Assembly (NCBI RefSeq): GCF_001429625.1
Contig: NZ_LMSU01000001.1
Span: 1,734,003 to 1,798,002, forward strand
DNA length: 64,000 bases
DNA from: Nocardioides sp. Soil805
GTDB taxonomy: Bacteria; Actinomycetota; Actinomycetes; Propionibacteriales; Nocardioidaceae
Direction of reading: 5' to 3'
Position numbers and translations under genes: made by a program. Below the pieces are notes generated by a model. It was given only the letters and a program-made list of their open reading frames with translations. It was not told the DNA's origin and did no database searches. Shown here in pieces: positions 8,579-17,779 of this stretch (within the stretch, counting starts at the first letter, position 1; each line of letters opens with the position of its first letter).

Positions 8579-9655
8579 ATGAGCGAAGTTCAGACGGCGA
8601 GTACGGACGTGCTCAAGGGCGTGATCGTGAACTATCCAAGCGCCATCCCGACAAAGCAGTGGTTGGTGAGCAATCTGTTGTGGGCGGAGCGGTTGGGCAG
8701 CATCTGGCCCACCCACATTCCGGTAGCTCGTAATGCGCGCGAGCGCGAGACGCTGAACGACATCCGTCGGCTGATGGAGACTGAGCCTGACCTCTTCACG
8801 CCGTTCCATGTCGCAGCGAGCGCCGATCAGTTGATCGACGAGCTCACCCGTTACCTGGAAGTCGATGAGACCAAGCGCAGGGAGTGGTTGACCGAGAACG
8901 ACTTGGATGATGTGTCTGTCGGCAAGGCCCGGAAACGCGAGGCCGACCCGGAGCTGTTCTTCTACGTCAACAAGATGCCTCCGGACGTTGTCGACGCGTT
9001 GCTGGAGAGCGGAATCGCGCATCAGCCTGCTGGTAAACACGCCATCGAGCTGCGCGACAAGGATCACGCCGATGTGCTGATGAGCTTGCTCGCAAAGTAC
9101 GCCCAGCCGAGCACCGGAGATATGGACTCCGCCGTGGTCCTCGATGCGGCGACGCCCACTGCACTTGGCGTCGCTGCGGCGCCGACCGATCAGTCGCCCG
9201 TGGCACCAGCGCTTCGAGTCGAAATCCCAGCCATCCGCGCGGCGAATGACGACGTCAGTATCGACAGGCTTCTCGATTTTCGAACCAGTTCGAAGGGGGG
9301 CCGCCTACGCCGGGAGTACGTTCAGGTCACATCCCATCGCTTGCAAGAATTGCGAGACGCGCCAGTAGACGACGCGACTCACCTCAAAGAAGTCGTTCGG
9401 TCGATCAGGCAGGACGTGGTTGGGACGCGAGACCAGTTGGCAGGGGGCCTGACCGCTGCCGGCATTGCGACGGCGGTCGCAAGCACAGCAGGAATGATTC
9501 TCCCCGTCGCAGTCAGTCCCCAAGACTTCTCATCCTGGGCTGGTCTGGCCCTCTCATCAGCGGCAAAGGGCTTGGGCTTCACTCACAGCCGGGTGACAGC
9601 GTCACCGAAGGATGACTACATGAGGACGATCTACCGCAAGTCACTTGTCAGGTGA
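8579..9655 (+). CDS. Uncharacterised island protein (possibly DUF6236-like)
   Basis: A 358-residue protein starting at ATG 8579, preceded by a purine-rich GGGGAGAG. The N-terminal third begins LKGVIVNYPSAIPTKQWLVS and continues with charged helical segments; a Leu/Asp-rich helix holds LIDELTRYLEVDETKRREW. Near residues 300-317 is an Ala-rich hydrophobic stretch that could be a single membrane helix or a buried helix. It vaguely recalls DUF6236 proteins found in variable regions, but I cannot confirm this. The next gene overlaps or follows within about 70 bp, so the two probably form a unit. No catalytic motif is evident. Confidence 0.6.
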   Translation: MSEVQTASTDVLKGVIVNYPSAIPTKQWLVSNLLWAERLGSIWPTHIPVARNARERETLNDIRRLMETEPDLFTPFHVAASADQLIDELTRYLEVDETKRREWLTENDLDDVSVGKARKREADPELFFYVNKMPPDVVDALLESGIAHQPAGKHAIELRDKDHADVLMSLLAKYAQPSTGDMDSAVVLDAATPTALGVAAAPTDQSPVAPALRVEIPAIRAANDDVSIDRLLDFRTSSKGGRLRREYVQVTSHRLQELRDAPVDDATHLKEVVRSIRQDVVGTRDQLAGGLTAAGIATAVASTAGMILPVAVSPQDFSSWAGLALSSAAKGLGFTHSRVTASPKDDYMRTIYRKSLVR

Positions 9656-9725
9656 TGGTTGCCGCACCCATCGTCGCGCCGCGATCCCGCCGCCAAGACG
9701 TCCCCGCCTGCGATCTCCGCAAGCT

Positions 9726-10553
9726 GTGAGGGCTGACTACACACCGTTGCGTCGCGTGGTGGCGCTCCTGGAGGAGCTGACGCGCGTGCACCGCGAGTCG
9801 CGCGGGCACGGAGCGCTGACCGACCGTGAACTCATGGCTCGCGTACCGGCGTACGGCACTGGAGCGCACGCGGAGCGCACTCTGCGCAACGACAAGCGCG
9901 CGTTGCGGGACCGGGGCCTGGTGGTGACCAACGTCCCGCTTGAGCGGGAGCAGTACCTCAAAGGCATCAAGCGCGCGCCGCTGCTCGAGAAGGCGCCCGA
10001 GTGGCATTTGACGCTGGAGGAGCACAACGCCCTGCGGGCGGTTCGCGAGGACTTGCGGCGGCGCTCCGTCCCAGTTGGCCCCACCGAGACGAAGGCGCCA
10101 TCACGACGCGGCAACCGAGTCGATGAGGCATTGCGAATCGTGCGCCTGCTGGAGGAGCACGAGGACCTGGTGGAGGTCGAGGTCGTGGCCGCCTGCTTCG
10201 GCGTCGGCGTTCAGCAGGCCCGCCGGTGGCTTTCGGAGCTCGCGGACGGCTTCGACCCGGTCGGGCTCGAGTACGGACGCGACGCCGACGACGTCGCTGC
10301 CCAGGACATCACCGGGGCACGGCTACGCCGGACCTCGGCGGACTGGCAACAACCCCTCGCCGGCACAGGGTCCGACCTCCTCGGCCTGTTCCCATACTCC
10401 CGCACGGAGGTCGAGGAGCGACTGGCACTGCTCGAGGAGTACGGCGACGCCGTCGAACGCGGTCAGGTCGCCCAACCGGTCAGTCGGGCCGTGCTCGACC
10501 GGGTGGCGTGGAAGCTCACCGCCTGGCGCGACCACCTGACGGCCGCGACGTGA
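9726..10553 (+). CDS. Double helix-turn-helix protein resembling the DNA-binding part of WYL regulators
   Basis: A soluble, Arg/Glu-rich protein of about 275 residues. I prefer GTG 9726 (VRADYTPLRR) because the in-frame ATG at 9645 adds only a Pro/Arg-rich leader that overlaps the previous gene. Residues about 5-70 form a winged-helix like that at the start of WYL regulators, ending in AERTLRNDKRALRDRGLVV. A second helix-turn-helix follows near 135-175 (VVAACFGVGVQQARRWLSEL). There is no WYL ligand-binding domain. A role as transcription regulator of neighbouring cargo is plausible, but it could also be a structural DNA-binding subunit. Confidence 0.65.
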   Translation: MRADYTPLRRVVALLEELTRVHRESRGHGALTDRELMARVPAYGTGAHAERTLRNDKRALRDRGLVVTNVPLEREQYLKGIKRAPLLEKAPEWHLTLEEHNALRAVREDLRRRSVPVGPTETKAPSRRGNRVDEALRIVRLLEEHEDLVEVEVVAACFGVGVQQARRWLSELADGFDPVGLEYGRDADDVAAQDITGARLRRTSADWQQPLAGTGSDLLGLFPYSRTEVEERLALLEEYGDAVERGQVAQPVSRAVLDRVAWKLTAWRDHLTAAT

Positions 10554-10621
10554 ATGTTCCGACCCGAGCCGTAGACCTGTCCTCACACGGCTCGTTCGGA
10601 GCCACAACGACAGGAATCGCC

Positions 10622-12169
10622 ATGGACCACCACGCCACCCTCCGTCGCCTTGCCGATCTCATCCTGGTTGCGGCCGAGCACGACGTGGCAGCCGCCCAGC
10701 GCGTCGCCGCGCATGCGGTTGCCATCACCATGCAGCGCGGCGGCGCGACGGTGCACCTGGGCGAGTACGCCGGGCACGCATCCGCGGAGGTGTTGGGTCG
10801 CGACGGACGCCGGATGGTCATCGTCCCTCTCTTCGACTGGGCCCCCGGAGACGACGTTCCTGGCCGCTGGGAGTACGCCGTACGCGACGCCGATGGCACC
10901 CTCATGGCCCGCCCCGACGGGGACGACGCTCACGGCTGCGCCGACATCTGGCACGTCGCCGACCACGGCCTCGATCTCGGGTCCGGGACTGATGAACAGC
11001 ACCACATGCAGCACCTCATGGGCGACCTGCTCGGGTGGTGCCTTGTCCTGGGCGAGAACGACCCGCCCGGCCGGGTCACCCCCGGCCAACGGGCCACCGA
11101 ATACGCACTCGACCCCTACCCCGGCCAGCGGCCGTACGGCTCCTTCGTCATCGACCGCGACGCCCGCTGCTGGCAGGTCAGGGTCGATGAGAGCCGCGCC
11201 AGTGGATGGGCGGTCGAGGCCGCCGGCGGGGCCGTTTGCCTCGACGCCTGGCTCCGCGACCAGGGCGCGATCCCACTCTCGGCCCGCGTGCCGTTGCTCG
11301 GCTACGGCTCCAACGCCTCCCCCGGCAAAGTCGTCGCCAACGGCACTCCCCTGCCGTCGGTACACCTGGCGTGCACTATGGAGGACCTCGCATCGGTGTG
11401 GTGCGTCGGGGACACCCGAGCCGCCCGGACCCCGGTCACTCTGGACGTCGTGCCCGGCCACGTCGAGCAGGCCCTGGTGATGATGTGCGACCTGGACGAG
11501 ATGGCGCGTCTCGACCAGGTCGAGGGCCGCAACAGCCAGTGGTACGACCTGGTGCTGCTTGAGTCGGGACGTGTTGTTCTCGAGAACGGCGCCCACCTGC
11601 CACGACCGGCGGTGTACGTCGGTGGCCGGGCGGAGCGGTGCCCGATGCGCCTCGCCGGCCGGCCCGTACTGCGGGTCGACCTCGACCACGACCAGGTTCG
11701 CGCGCTTCGCACCCATGTGACACCAACGTCTGTGGAGCCCGCGAGCCTCGGCCCGGTTGTACCGGTCGGCGTCTATCCACACCCGGGCGACTGCGTGCCG
11801 CACCTCTTCGTCTACGGCACCCTCAAACCGGGCCACGAGCGCTGGCCGCTGCTCGCGGACTACGTGGTGGCTGAGCCGGTCGACGCGACCGTGGCCGGCG
11901 ACCTTCGCGACACCGGATACGGGTGGCCTGCCCTCAACGCCGGCACCGGCTGTGCCTCTGGTGTCTTGCTTCGCGCCGAGATCGCCGCCATGAGGCAACT
12001 CCTCGCCACTCTCGACGAGGTCGAGGGCCTGACGGCCGGTCTGTTCTGCCGGCAGGCGCGAGCAGTAGGTGGCCAGGTCGCCTGGGTCTATGTCGCAGGT
12101 TCGTGCGCCGGCGTCGGGGCGCGCCTCGACTCCTGGCCACTCGGCAGGCCAAAGGTCAGTAGTAGCTGA
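10622..12169 (+). CDS. Protein with two gamma-glutamylcyclotransferase-like domains
   Basis: A 515-residue protein starting at ATG 10622. The first 215 residues are unassigned, acidic and probably a separate domain. Two domains of the GGCT/AIG2 fold follow: the first begins LLGYGSNASPGK near residue 224, the second LFVYGTLKPGHE near 394. Both show the family's glycine-rich YGS/YGT loop, and both have the acidic segment that normally supplies the catalytic Glu (MARLDQVEGR in the first, LATLDEVEGL in the second). Such enzymes cyclise gamma-glutamyl amines and peptides to release 5-oxoproline. Tandem copies in one chain are uncommon. The substrate is unknown; reversal of a gamma-glutamyl modification is one possibility. 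It converges with and overlaps the next gene by 14 bp. Confidence 0.75.
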   Translation: MDHHATLRRLADLILVAAEHDVAAAQRVAAHAVAITMQRGGATVHLGEYAGHASAEVLGRDGRRMVIVPLFDWAPGDDVPGRWEYAVRDADGTLMARPDGDDAHGCADIWHVADHGLDLGSGTDEQHHMQHLMGDLLGWCLVLGENDPPGRVTPGQRATEYALDPYPGQRPYGSFVIDRDARCWQVRVDESRASGWAVEAAGGAVCLDAWLRDQGAIPLSARVPLLGYGSNASPGKVVANGTPLPSVHLACTMEDLASVWCVGDTRAARTPVTLDVVPGHVEQALVMMCDLDEMARLDQVEGRNSQWYDLVLLESGRVVLENGAHLPRPAVYVGGRAERCPMRLAGRPVLRVDLDHDQVRALRTHVTPTSVEPASLGPVVPVGVYPHPGDCVPHLFVYGTLKPGHERWPLLADYVVAEPVDATVAGDLRDTGYGWPALNAGTGCASGVLLRAEIAAMRQLLATLDEVEGLTAGLFCRQARAVGGQVAWVYVAGSCAGVGARLDSWPLGRPKVSSS

Positions 12170-12734
12170 TGCTCAGGTCTCTCGTCCCTCCGAGCGTGGG
12201 CTCGGGGGTAGAGCAAGCGATCGTTGCGCCTTGCCGGGCCATCACCTCCGAGCTCGGATATTTGTCGTAGAGAGCGTTGAGTCGCCGCTGTGCCTCGTCA
12301 TCGTTGGGCTCGTGCAGCAACTGCTCGGCCACCGCTACACGCACAGCGTTGGAGAATCCCAAGGACAAGGCGTCAACGCGCAGGGAGACGACGATGCCGG
12401 TTGAGGCATCGACGAGAACCGTGCGCATGGCGATCTGCCCGTCGGGTCCACCGGCCGGCCACGCGCGGTCCTCCTCCCGGTGCCGATGGATCTGAAACGG
12501 AGAGTCGCACCACGGCAGGTCACCAAAGCGGTACGCGAGCACCAGGAGGTGCGGCGACTCATCGATGAGCGCAAACTCGGCCGGCCCCGCCTGGTGTGCA
12601 GCCCGCTCCATGGGATCTGGGTCAGGCCAGAACCGGACCAGTTCGTGGAGATTCCTCCCGAGGCGTACAGCCTCGCGACTCTCGAACCGCGTGAGCGGCG
12701 GATCGTAGAGCTCTCCTACTGCGAGCACGTGCAT
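12156..12734 (-). CDS. Uncharacterised soluble protein
   Basis: A 192-residue protein starting at ATG 12734, 36 bp after the stop of the PGN_0703-like nuclease gene on the same strand, so probably the last gene of the nuclease operon. It is acidic, without membrane segments or signal peptide. The middle contains an aromatic beta-rich region (LLVLAYRFGDLPWCDSPFQ) and the second half has VLVDASTGIVVSLR followed by an amphipathic helix. No family is recognised. It could be an accessory or immunity factor, but nothing in the sequence shows that. Confidence 0.55.
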   Translation of the reverse strand: MHVLAVGELYDPPLTRFESREAVRLGRNLHELVRFWPDPDPMERAAHQAGPAEFALIDESPHLLVLAYRFGDLPWCDSPFQIHRHREEDRAWPAGGPDGQIAMRTVLVDASTGIVVSLRVDALSLGFSNAVRVAVAEQLLHEPNDDEAQRRLNALYDKYPSSEVMARQGATIACSTPEPTLGGTRDLSISYY

Positions 12735-12770
12735 GGTGGGTCTGACTCCTGTTCGCGAGCTGGATGGCGC

Positions 12771-13700
12771 TCAGAAGAGATACCGGTCGCGGAACCTCTG
12801 CTCGGTGTCGCGCGCGTGGAGGACATGAGCATCAAGAAGCGACTCGAGAGTGACATGCCTGAAGGTGGAGGTGTCCTCCAGCGCGTCCATGTAGCGCTCG
12901 GCCAGTCGGGCGAAGGAGGTGTTGCCCTCCGGGTAGACGAGGACATAGGTCCCCAACGTCCGGGGGCGTTCCTCGTCCTGCAGCATCGCGAGCAGCAGGA
13001 GGTGGTCGCGCCACACCTGTTGCAGCTCGGTGCCGAGAATGCGCTTCCTCCAGTCTGGCTTGAACGCCTGGGACTTCTCGGCGATCTCCGTGTAGCGGGG
13101 CAGTCGCGTCACCGCATTCGGTTCGGACTCCGTGACGGCGTGCTCGTGGTACTTCGTCTCGATCCCGATGACGGTCCGAGACGCGCCGCCCGGCTCACCG
13201 AAGAACAGCGCTACGTCGAACGCCGTACCGTCCCCGGTGTAGCGGGCGTCGTGACGGCCGGGGGACCACTCGAACTTGACGGCTTGCCCCTCTTCCTGCA
13301 CGTTCCACAGCGCCTTGCCAGCGGCGGTGAGACGCTCAGGATCGTTGTGCAGCTCGCCGTACAGGTTGAAGCACATCGGCATCGAGGAGAGGAGGTGGTT
13401 GAGAAGCCTGGGTTCCTGAAGCTGCTGCGAAGTCTGTCGCTGATCCTCATGCAACCTGTGCTTGACGGCTTCGACGATTCGCGGGGAGAGAAAGTTGGCG
13501 TAGGCATTGCCATCCTCCTCCTTGAGGACGGAGCCGTTCTTGTTTTCCGGCGGGTGCTCCCCGAAGTCGAGACCCTGCTGGGCTCGCCACATGGCCTGAC
13601 GGCGCCGGGCTTGCCGCTTGAACGCCGTCATCTCCGGATCCCCGGGCGCGCGGTCCCACTCCGGCTTCAGGCGCCCCAGCAGTTCTGCACTCAACTCCAT
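12771..13700 (-). CDS. PD-(D/E)XK nuclease, PGN_0703-like
   Basis: A 309-residue predicted endonuclease starting at ATG 13700 (MELSAELLGRL); longer in-frame readings extend into the helicase gene and are not credible. The nuclease core is visible in the middle: an Asp in GTAFDVALFF, then the Glu-x-Lys in VIGIETKYHEH, the D...ExK arrangement of the PD-(D/E)XK fold in the PGN_0703-like group. A helical region downstream contains repeated Trp/His residues (QVWRDHLLLLAML). The start overlaps the end of the RecB-type nuclease-helicase gene by 10 bp, so the two are co-translated and likely act together. The DNA specificity is unknown, and no cognate methyltransferase is adjacent. Confidence 0.75.
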   Translation of the reverse strand: MELSAELLGRLKPEWDRAPGDPEMTAFKRQARRRQAMWRAQQGLDFGEHPPENKNGSVLKEEDGNAYANFLSPRIVEAVKHRLHEDQRQTSQQLQEPRLLNHLLSSMPMCFNLYGELHNDPERLTAAGKALWNVQEEGQAVKFEWSPGRHDARYTGDGTAFDVALFFGEPGGASRTVIGIETKYHEHAVTESEPNAVTRLPRYTEIAEKSQAFKPDWRKRILGTELQQVWRDHLLLLAMLQDEERPRTLGTYVLVYPEGNTSFARLAERYMDALEDTSTFRHVTLESLLDAHVLHARDTEQRFRDRYLF

Positions 13701-16700
13701 GGCTCGACCGTACGGCTTCGGAGGTCCGCCTGGCGGCAGCTTCGATCCTGTGCCGAGGACTGCTCGCCACACAAACCGATGAACGCGCCCAGCTCCAGCA
13801 ACCCGTCGACACTCGACGGCATGTAGGCCGTGAGCGAGGCCGACCGAATGACGATCGCCTTCCACTGAGCCCTCGATACGGCGACGTTGACCCGGTTGCG
13901 GCTGAGTAGAAAGCCCATTCCGCGGGGCACGTCACCGTGCGAGGAAGCCGTCATCGAGACGATCGCGATCGGCGCCTCTTGACCTTGGAACTTGTCGACC
14001 GTTCCGACCCTCACGTCTCCGAGGCCCGCCTCCTTAAGACTGGCGCGGATCAGCGTCACCTGTGCGTTGTAGGGCGCCACGACCATGAAGTCGCGCTGGT
14101 CGAGAGGGCGCGGCGTGGACGGATCGTCCGGATCGGTCCAGCCCGCACCGAGCTGGGCTCGCACCTGCGCGACGACCTCGGCAGCCTCCTCGGGAGAGGC
14201 CGTCTGATTGCCTGCATGCTGAACCGTCACGACCTGCAGTCCGGGCTGGACGCCTTCGAGGGAACGCTCCGAGGCGGTCGACGCAGCGTGCAACCGACCC
14301 TCGTAGGACAGCATCGAGACACGCTCACACAGCGCCGGGTGCATCCGGTACGACTCGGCGAGGAAGTAGCCCCGGTCCTCGGGCAGTATGCGGTGTCCAT
14401 CCAGGAGCCACCCGAGCGCTGAGGTGTCGACCGGCTCGGCATGGGTGCCTTGGCTCACCTGGGGCAGCTGCTGTGGATCGCCCAGCAAGAGGAGCCGCTG
14501 GGCGGCGACCGAGACCGCGATGGTCGGAGCGAGGGAGAATTGCCCGGCCTCGTCGATGACCAGGAGGTCGAGGCTCTGTCGAGGCACCGTGTTGTCGTTG
14601 GCGAAGTCCCAGGCCGTTCCCCCGATGACGCAGCCCGCCGCGACGTGCTCGTCGAGGAACTTCGGCACGTTCTTCAAGCTGGTCCAGGCCGGGTCGGCCT
14701 TCTCGACCTTCGCCTTGCCGACCAGCGTCGGGTCGAGGCCCGCCTTGACGATGCCGTCGAGCATGTTCTCCACGACGGCGTGCGACTGTGCCACGACGCC
14801 GATCCGCCAGCCGTGCTGCTCGACCAAGCACTTGATCACCCGGGAGCCGGCGTACGTCTTGCCCGTCCCGGGCGGCCCCTGGACCGCGACGTAGGAGTCG
14901 TCCATGCCGGCCAGAGCCTCGACTACGTTGGTGATGGTCGCTTCGTGGCGCGGGAGCGGGCGCCCACCGCGAAGCCGCGGTGCACGTCGCGCCAAGATGT
15001 CCATTGCGGCAGAGCTCGGCGGCGCACCCGCGGTGACGACGTCCTGACCGACCTCCTTGATGGCGTCCTCGAGCTTGCCGACGGGAGGCGGGCTGCCGGG
15101 CAGCAACGCCACCGGGAGGCCGGGGAAGGTGTCCTCCGACTTGCGGCTCTCGGTCAGCAACACCACCCGCGTGTCTGCGTCGTCGGGCTTCACTGCGGCG
15201 CTGTCGCAGGCAGCGTACGGAGCGCGTTCCGGACCGTGCGACTTCGACGGTGCGGGAGTCGCGTAGGCGACCTTGGCGCCCGAGCCGTTCTTGCTGCCTG
15301 GGGTCCACTCACCCACCAGGCGCACGACCCGGCGAGCGTTCTTGGCCTTCCCTGCGGGCACGTGCCAGTCGGAGACCACCTCGGCCGACTCGACCACGAA
15401 CACGTCACGGGCGCCGGCCCAGTCGCCGATCGGGTGCGTCAGGCGCTCGAAGTGCTCCCACCAGAACTGCTTGTTCTCGCGCCGAAAGTAGTCGAGGGAC
15501 GTCGCGAGCATCGCGCACGCCTGCTCGGGAGCAGTGCGCTTGTTGCGCACCTCCGACCCGGACAGCTCCATCAAGCCGAGGAATACCGGGTCCTTGACCG
15601 TCAGCTCCTCACCCTCGACGGCGTTGGTGCGGGGCTGGATCAGGTGGCGCACGCCCACGTCCTCGGCTCGCGCCAGCAGCCAGTCGCGAAGGCGCAGGGT
15701 CGAGAGGCAGTCGTACTCGTTGTAGTCGACCAGGGCTGCCAACCGCTTCGCTGCCGCGGGCGGGTCTTCGCTCCGCCACGTGCGGAACTCGTGATAGGCC
15801 ACGACCGAGGCGCCTCCGTCGGAGACGGCGTCGTCGTTGTCGGAGCGCAGCTCGTCGCCCATGTAGAGGGGCTCGAGCTTCTTGATGCTGTACGAGGGGG
15901 CCGAGACTCGGACCGAAGCTCGCACCGTGGCGTAGAGATCGACGAACACCTCGGAGCGCAGGAGGTCATCGAGCTCCTTCTCGCACGTCTGGTAGCGCAT
16001 CGCGAGACGCTTGAGCGCCGCCGTCTCGTAGGGCGCGTAGTGATAGATGTGCATGTCCGGATCGATTGCTCGGCGCTTGGCCACCAGCTCCATGAACTCC
16101 ACGAACGCCGCTCGTTCCTGAGCCCAGTCGTGGGCCCAGATCGGCGTGTAGTCGTCGTCGGTGCCGAGCACGCCCCAGAGGTACTCCAGCCCCACGCGCG
16201 CGGGGTCTCCCTCGTCGTAGAGCGGGTCGCCCTCGAAGTCGAAGAAGAGGTCGCCCGCCGACGGTGCCGGCAGTCGGGTGAGGGCTTCTGCCGCGCCGTC
16301 AAGCAGCTCGAACTCGACGGGCGCTCCCTCACCGGCGTGTCGTTGGCTCCACTGGATCGCGGCCTGCGCGCGCAGCTTGTCGAACGTGGCCTGGGCCATG
16401 TCGCCGGGCCTGGACGTCGCTGCGGCGAGGTCGCCCATGGTCAGGATGCCCGCAGCCCTCAGCTTGCGACGCTGGTCCATGCGCAGGCCGGCCACCAGCA
16501 CCAGGTCGTCGGCCTGCCCGGCCGCGTCACGGCACTCGGCGCACCCGCCGCAGGCGAGGATCCCGTTCGCCCCCCACTCGGCCGGCTGACCCCCGGCGCC
16601 GTGCGTGCCGAGGAGCTCGCGCAGCCGCTCTCGCCGCTCGGAGAAGACCGGCAGCACGTCGCTGAGCTGGAACTCCACACGTTCGCCGTTGCCCAGCAGC

Positions 16701-17200
16701 AGCGCAACTCTGGAAGAGACGGGCAACCCCAGCGTACGCATCTGTTCGGCGTAGGCACCGAGCTGCAGCAATGCCTGAGGCTTGGCCTGACGCGCGAGCT
16801 TGGCGTCGCAGACGCGCCACCCGTCGTCGGCTCGCTCGACGAAGTCGGCGTAGCCGAAGAACTCTCCGTCCGAGAAGGCGGCCTGGTAGACGACTGGGGC
16901 GCCGGAGCGCAGCGCCTCGAGAGTGTCGTCCCTCGCAGCCTGCAGCTTGGCCGCAGTGTGCGTCCCTTGAACGCGGGGCATCTGAACCACATCCCCGGAT
17001 GCCAGGTACTCCGCGAGCAAGCGTTCCTCGTGCACGTCCCCCAGTGCGGCGATGTGCCGCATCAGCGGATCCTCGGGCGTTTCGAGCGCGGCAGCCCAGC
17101 CCAGCTTGTGGTCGAGCGTGCGCAGGACGGCGTACTCGCACGCGGCAGCTGCGGTCAGGTCGGAGGCACTCCAGTGGAGTGCTCCATCGACGATGAACAC
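13691..17200 (-). CDS. RecB-type nuclease fused to DNA2/UPF1-like SF1 helicase (TM0106 family type)
   Basis: A protein of about 1169 residues starting at GTG 17200, preceded by GGGGAA. Domain order: an N-terminal PD-(D/E)XK RecB-like nuclease (about 1-200) with GYADFVERADDGW and VCDAKLARQAK; a Cys cluster LACGGCAECRD (about 215) that may bind metal; a second RNase H-like/RecB nuclease (about 315-480) starting LFFDFEGDPLYDEG, with YNEYDCLSTL near its end; and a C-terminal SF1 helicase with Walker A QGPPGTGKTYAG (about 780), LLVIDEAGQ (about 878), LLLGDPQQLPQVS and NVAVSRAQ. This matches the bifunctional TM0106-type nuclease-helicases. The PD-(D/E)XK gene upstream ends 11 bp before this start and the downstream nuclease overlaps its end, so the three form one translational unit and probably a DNA-degrading defence complex. 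Confidence 0.85.
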   Translation of the reverse strand: MFIVDGALHWSASDLTAAAACEYAVLRTLDHKLGWAAALETPEDPLMRHIAALGDVHEERLLAEYLASGDVVQMPRVQGTHTAAKLQAARDDTLEALRSGAPVVYQAAFSDGEFFGYADFVERADDGWRVCDAKLARQAKPQALLQLGAYAEQMRTLGLPVSSRVALLLGNGERVEFQLSDVLPVFSERRERLRELLGTHGAGGQPAEWGANGILACGGCAECRDAAGQADDLVLVAGLRMDQRRKLRAAGILTMGDLAAATSRPGDMAQATFDKLRAQAAIQWSQRHAGEGAPVEFELLDGAAEALTRLPAPSAGDLFFDFEGDPLYDEGDPARVGLEYLWGVLGTDDDYTPIWAHDWAQERAAFVEFMELVAKRRAIDPDMHIYHYAPYETAALKRLAMRYQTCEKELDDLLRSEVFVDLYATVRASVRVSAPSYSIKKLEPLYMGDELRSDNDDAVSDGGASVVAYHEFRTWRSEDPPAAAKRLAALVDYNEYDCLSTLRLRDWLLARAEDVGVRHLIQPRTNAVEGEELTVKDPVFLGLMELSGSEVRNKRTAPEQACAMLATSLDYFRRENKQFWWEHFERLTHPIGDWAGARDVFVVESAEVVSDWHVPAGKAKNARRVVRLVGEWTPGSKNGSGAKVAYATPAPSKSHGPERAPYAACDSAAVKPDDADTRVVLLTESRKSEDTFPGLPVALLPGSPPPVGKLEDAIKEVGQDVVTAGAPPSSAAMDILARRAPRLRGGRPLPRHEATITNVVEALAGMDDSYVAVQGPPGTGKTYAGSRVIKCLVEQHGWRIGVVAQSHAVVENMLDGIVKAGLDPTLVGKAKVEKADPAWTSLKNVPKFLDEHVAAGCVIGGTAWDFANDNTVPRQSLDLLVIDEAGQFSLAPTIAVSVAAQRLLLLGDPQQLPQVSQGTHAEPVDTSALGWLLDGHRILPEDRGYFLAESYRMHPALCERVSMLSYEGRLHAASTASERSLEGVQPGLQVVTVQHAGNQTASPEEAAEVVAQVRAQLGAGWTDPDDPSTPRPLDQRDFMVVAPYNAQVTLIRASLKEAGLGDVRVGTVDKFQGQEAPIAIVSMTASSHGDVPRGMGFLLSRNRVNVAVSRAQWKAIVIRSASLTAYMPSSVDGLLELGAFIGLCGEQSSAQDRSCRQADLRSRTVEPWS

Positions 17201-17211
17201 GACGGTTCCCC

Positions 17212-17775
17212 TCAGTAGCCGAAGATGTGGACGGCACGCACGTTCGTGTAGTTCGCGGCGGCGTAGAAGGATCCCAACCGCTTGGAGACCGAGGCGAACT
17301 CCTTCTTCGGACTCATCGTGTCGTTGTGCTTCAGCGCCTGCGGCACCATGAGAAACAAGTAGTGGGCCTGGGTGCACACGTGCGTCTTCCAGAGGTCCAA
17401 CAGATCCATGTTGTTCGTTGTCGTCTTGCCGCGCTCGACCTCCATGAGGATCCCGGTGTCCCCCAGTGAGAGGTAGTAGTCGGGGCGGAGGAACTTGTTG
17501 TCGTACTCCTTGAACAGGCCCTTCGCCTCGCTGACGAACCCCAACTCCTGCGCGAACGGCAGGAAGGTGGCCTGCACCTGCGAGCTGCTGATGCCCGGCA
17601 GGTTGGCGCGTGCCATCAGTTGGCGTGCCCCCGGCGTGTTCAGGTGGTCGAGCAGCGAGTCGCTGATCGCCTGGACCTTCTCGTACTCGGGTGTGCCAAG
17701 CCAGCCGTCCTGTACGTACTCGGTTCTCAGCGTCGGCATGTCTTGCCACCTCGTCATTCCATAAGTCGGTTCCAT
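17212..17775 (-). CDS. Small PD-(D/E)XK restriction-type endonuclease (BglII-like)
   Basis: A 187-residue protein; ATG 17775 is preferred over the in-frame TTG at 17790, because the upstream gene ends at 17780. The helical N-terminal half is followed by the catalytic core: RPDYYLSLGDTGILMEVERG, with Pro-Asp and Glu-x-Glu in the spacing of the BglII/BstYI branch, where Glu replaces the usual Lys. A Thr/Asn-rich loop then precedes an amphipathic helix. It is the first gene of the nuclease-helicase trio (11-bp gap to the next start) and sits only 4 bp after the ADP-ribosylglycohydrolase fusion gene, so transcription may continue from that operon. Without a partner methylase, it may act on modified or damaged DNA, or be activated by another subunit. 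Confidence 0.7.
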   Translation of the reverse strand: MEPTYGMTRWQDMPTLRTEYVQDGWLGTPEYEKVQAISDSLLDHLNTPGARQLMARANLPGISSSQVQATFLPFAQELGFVSEAKGLFKEYDNKFLRPDYYLSLGDTGILMEVERGKTTTNNMDLLDLWKTHVCTQAHYLFLMVPQALKHNDTMSPKKEFASVSKRLGSFYAAANYTNVRAVHIFGY

Positions 17776-17779
17776 CGAT

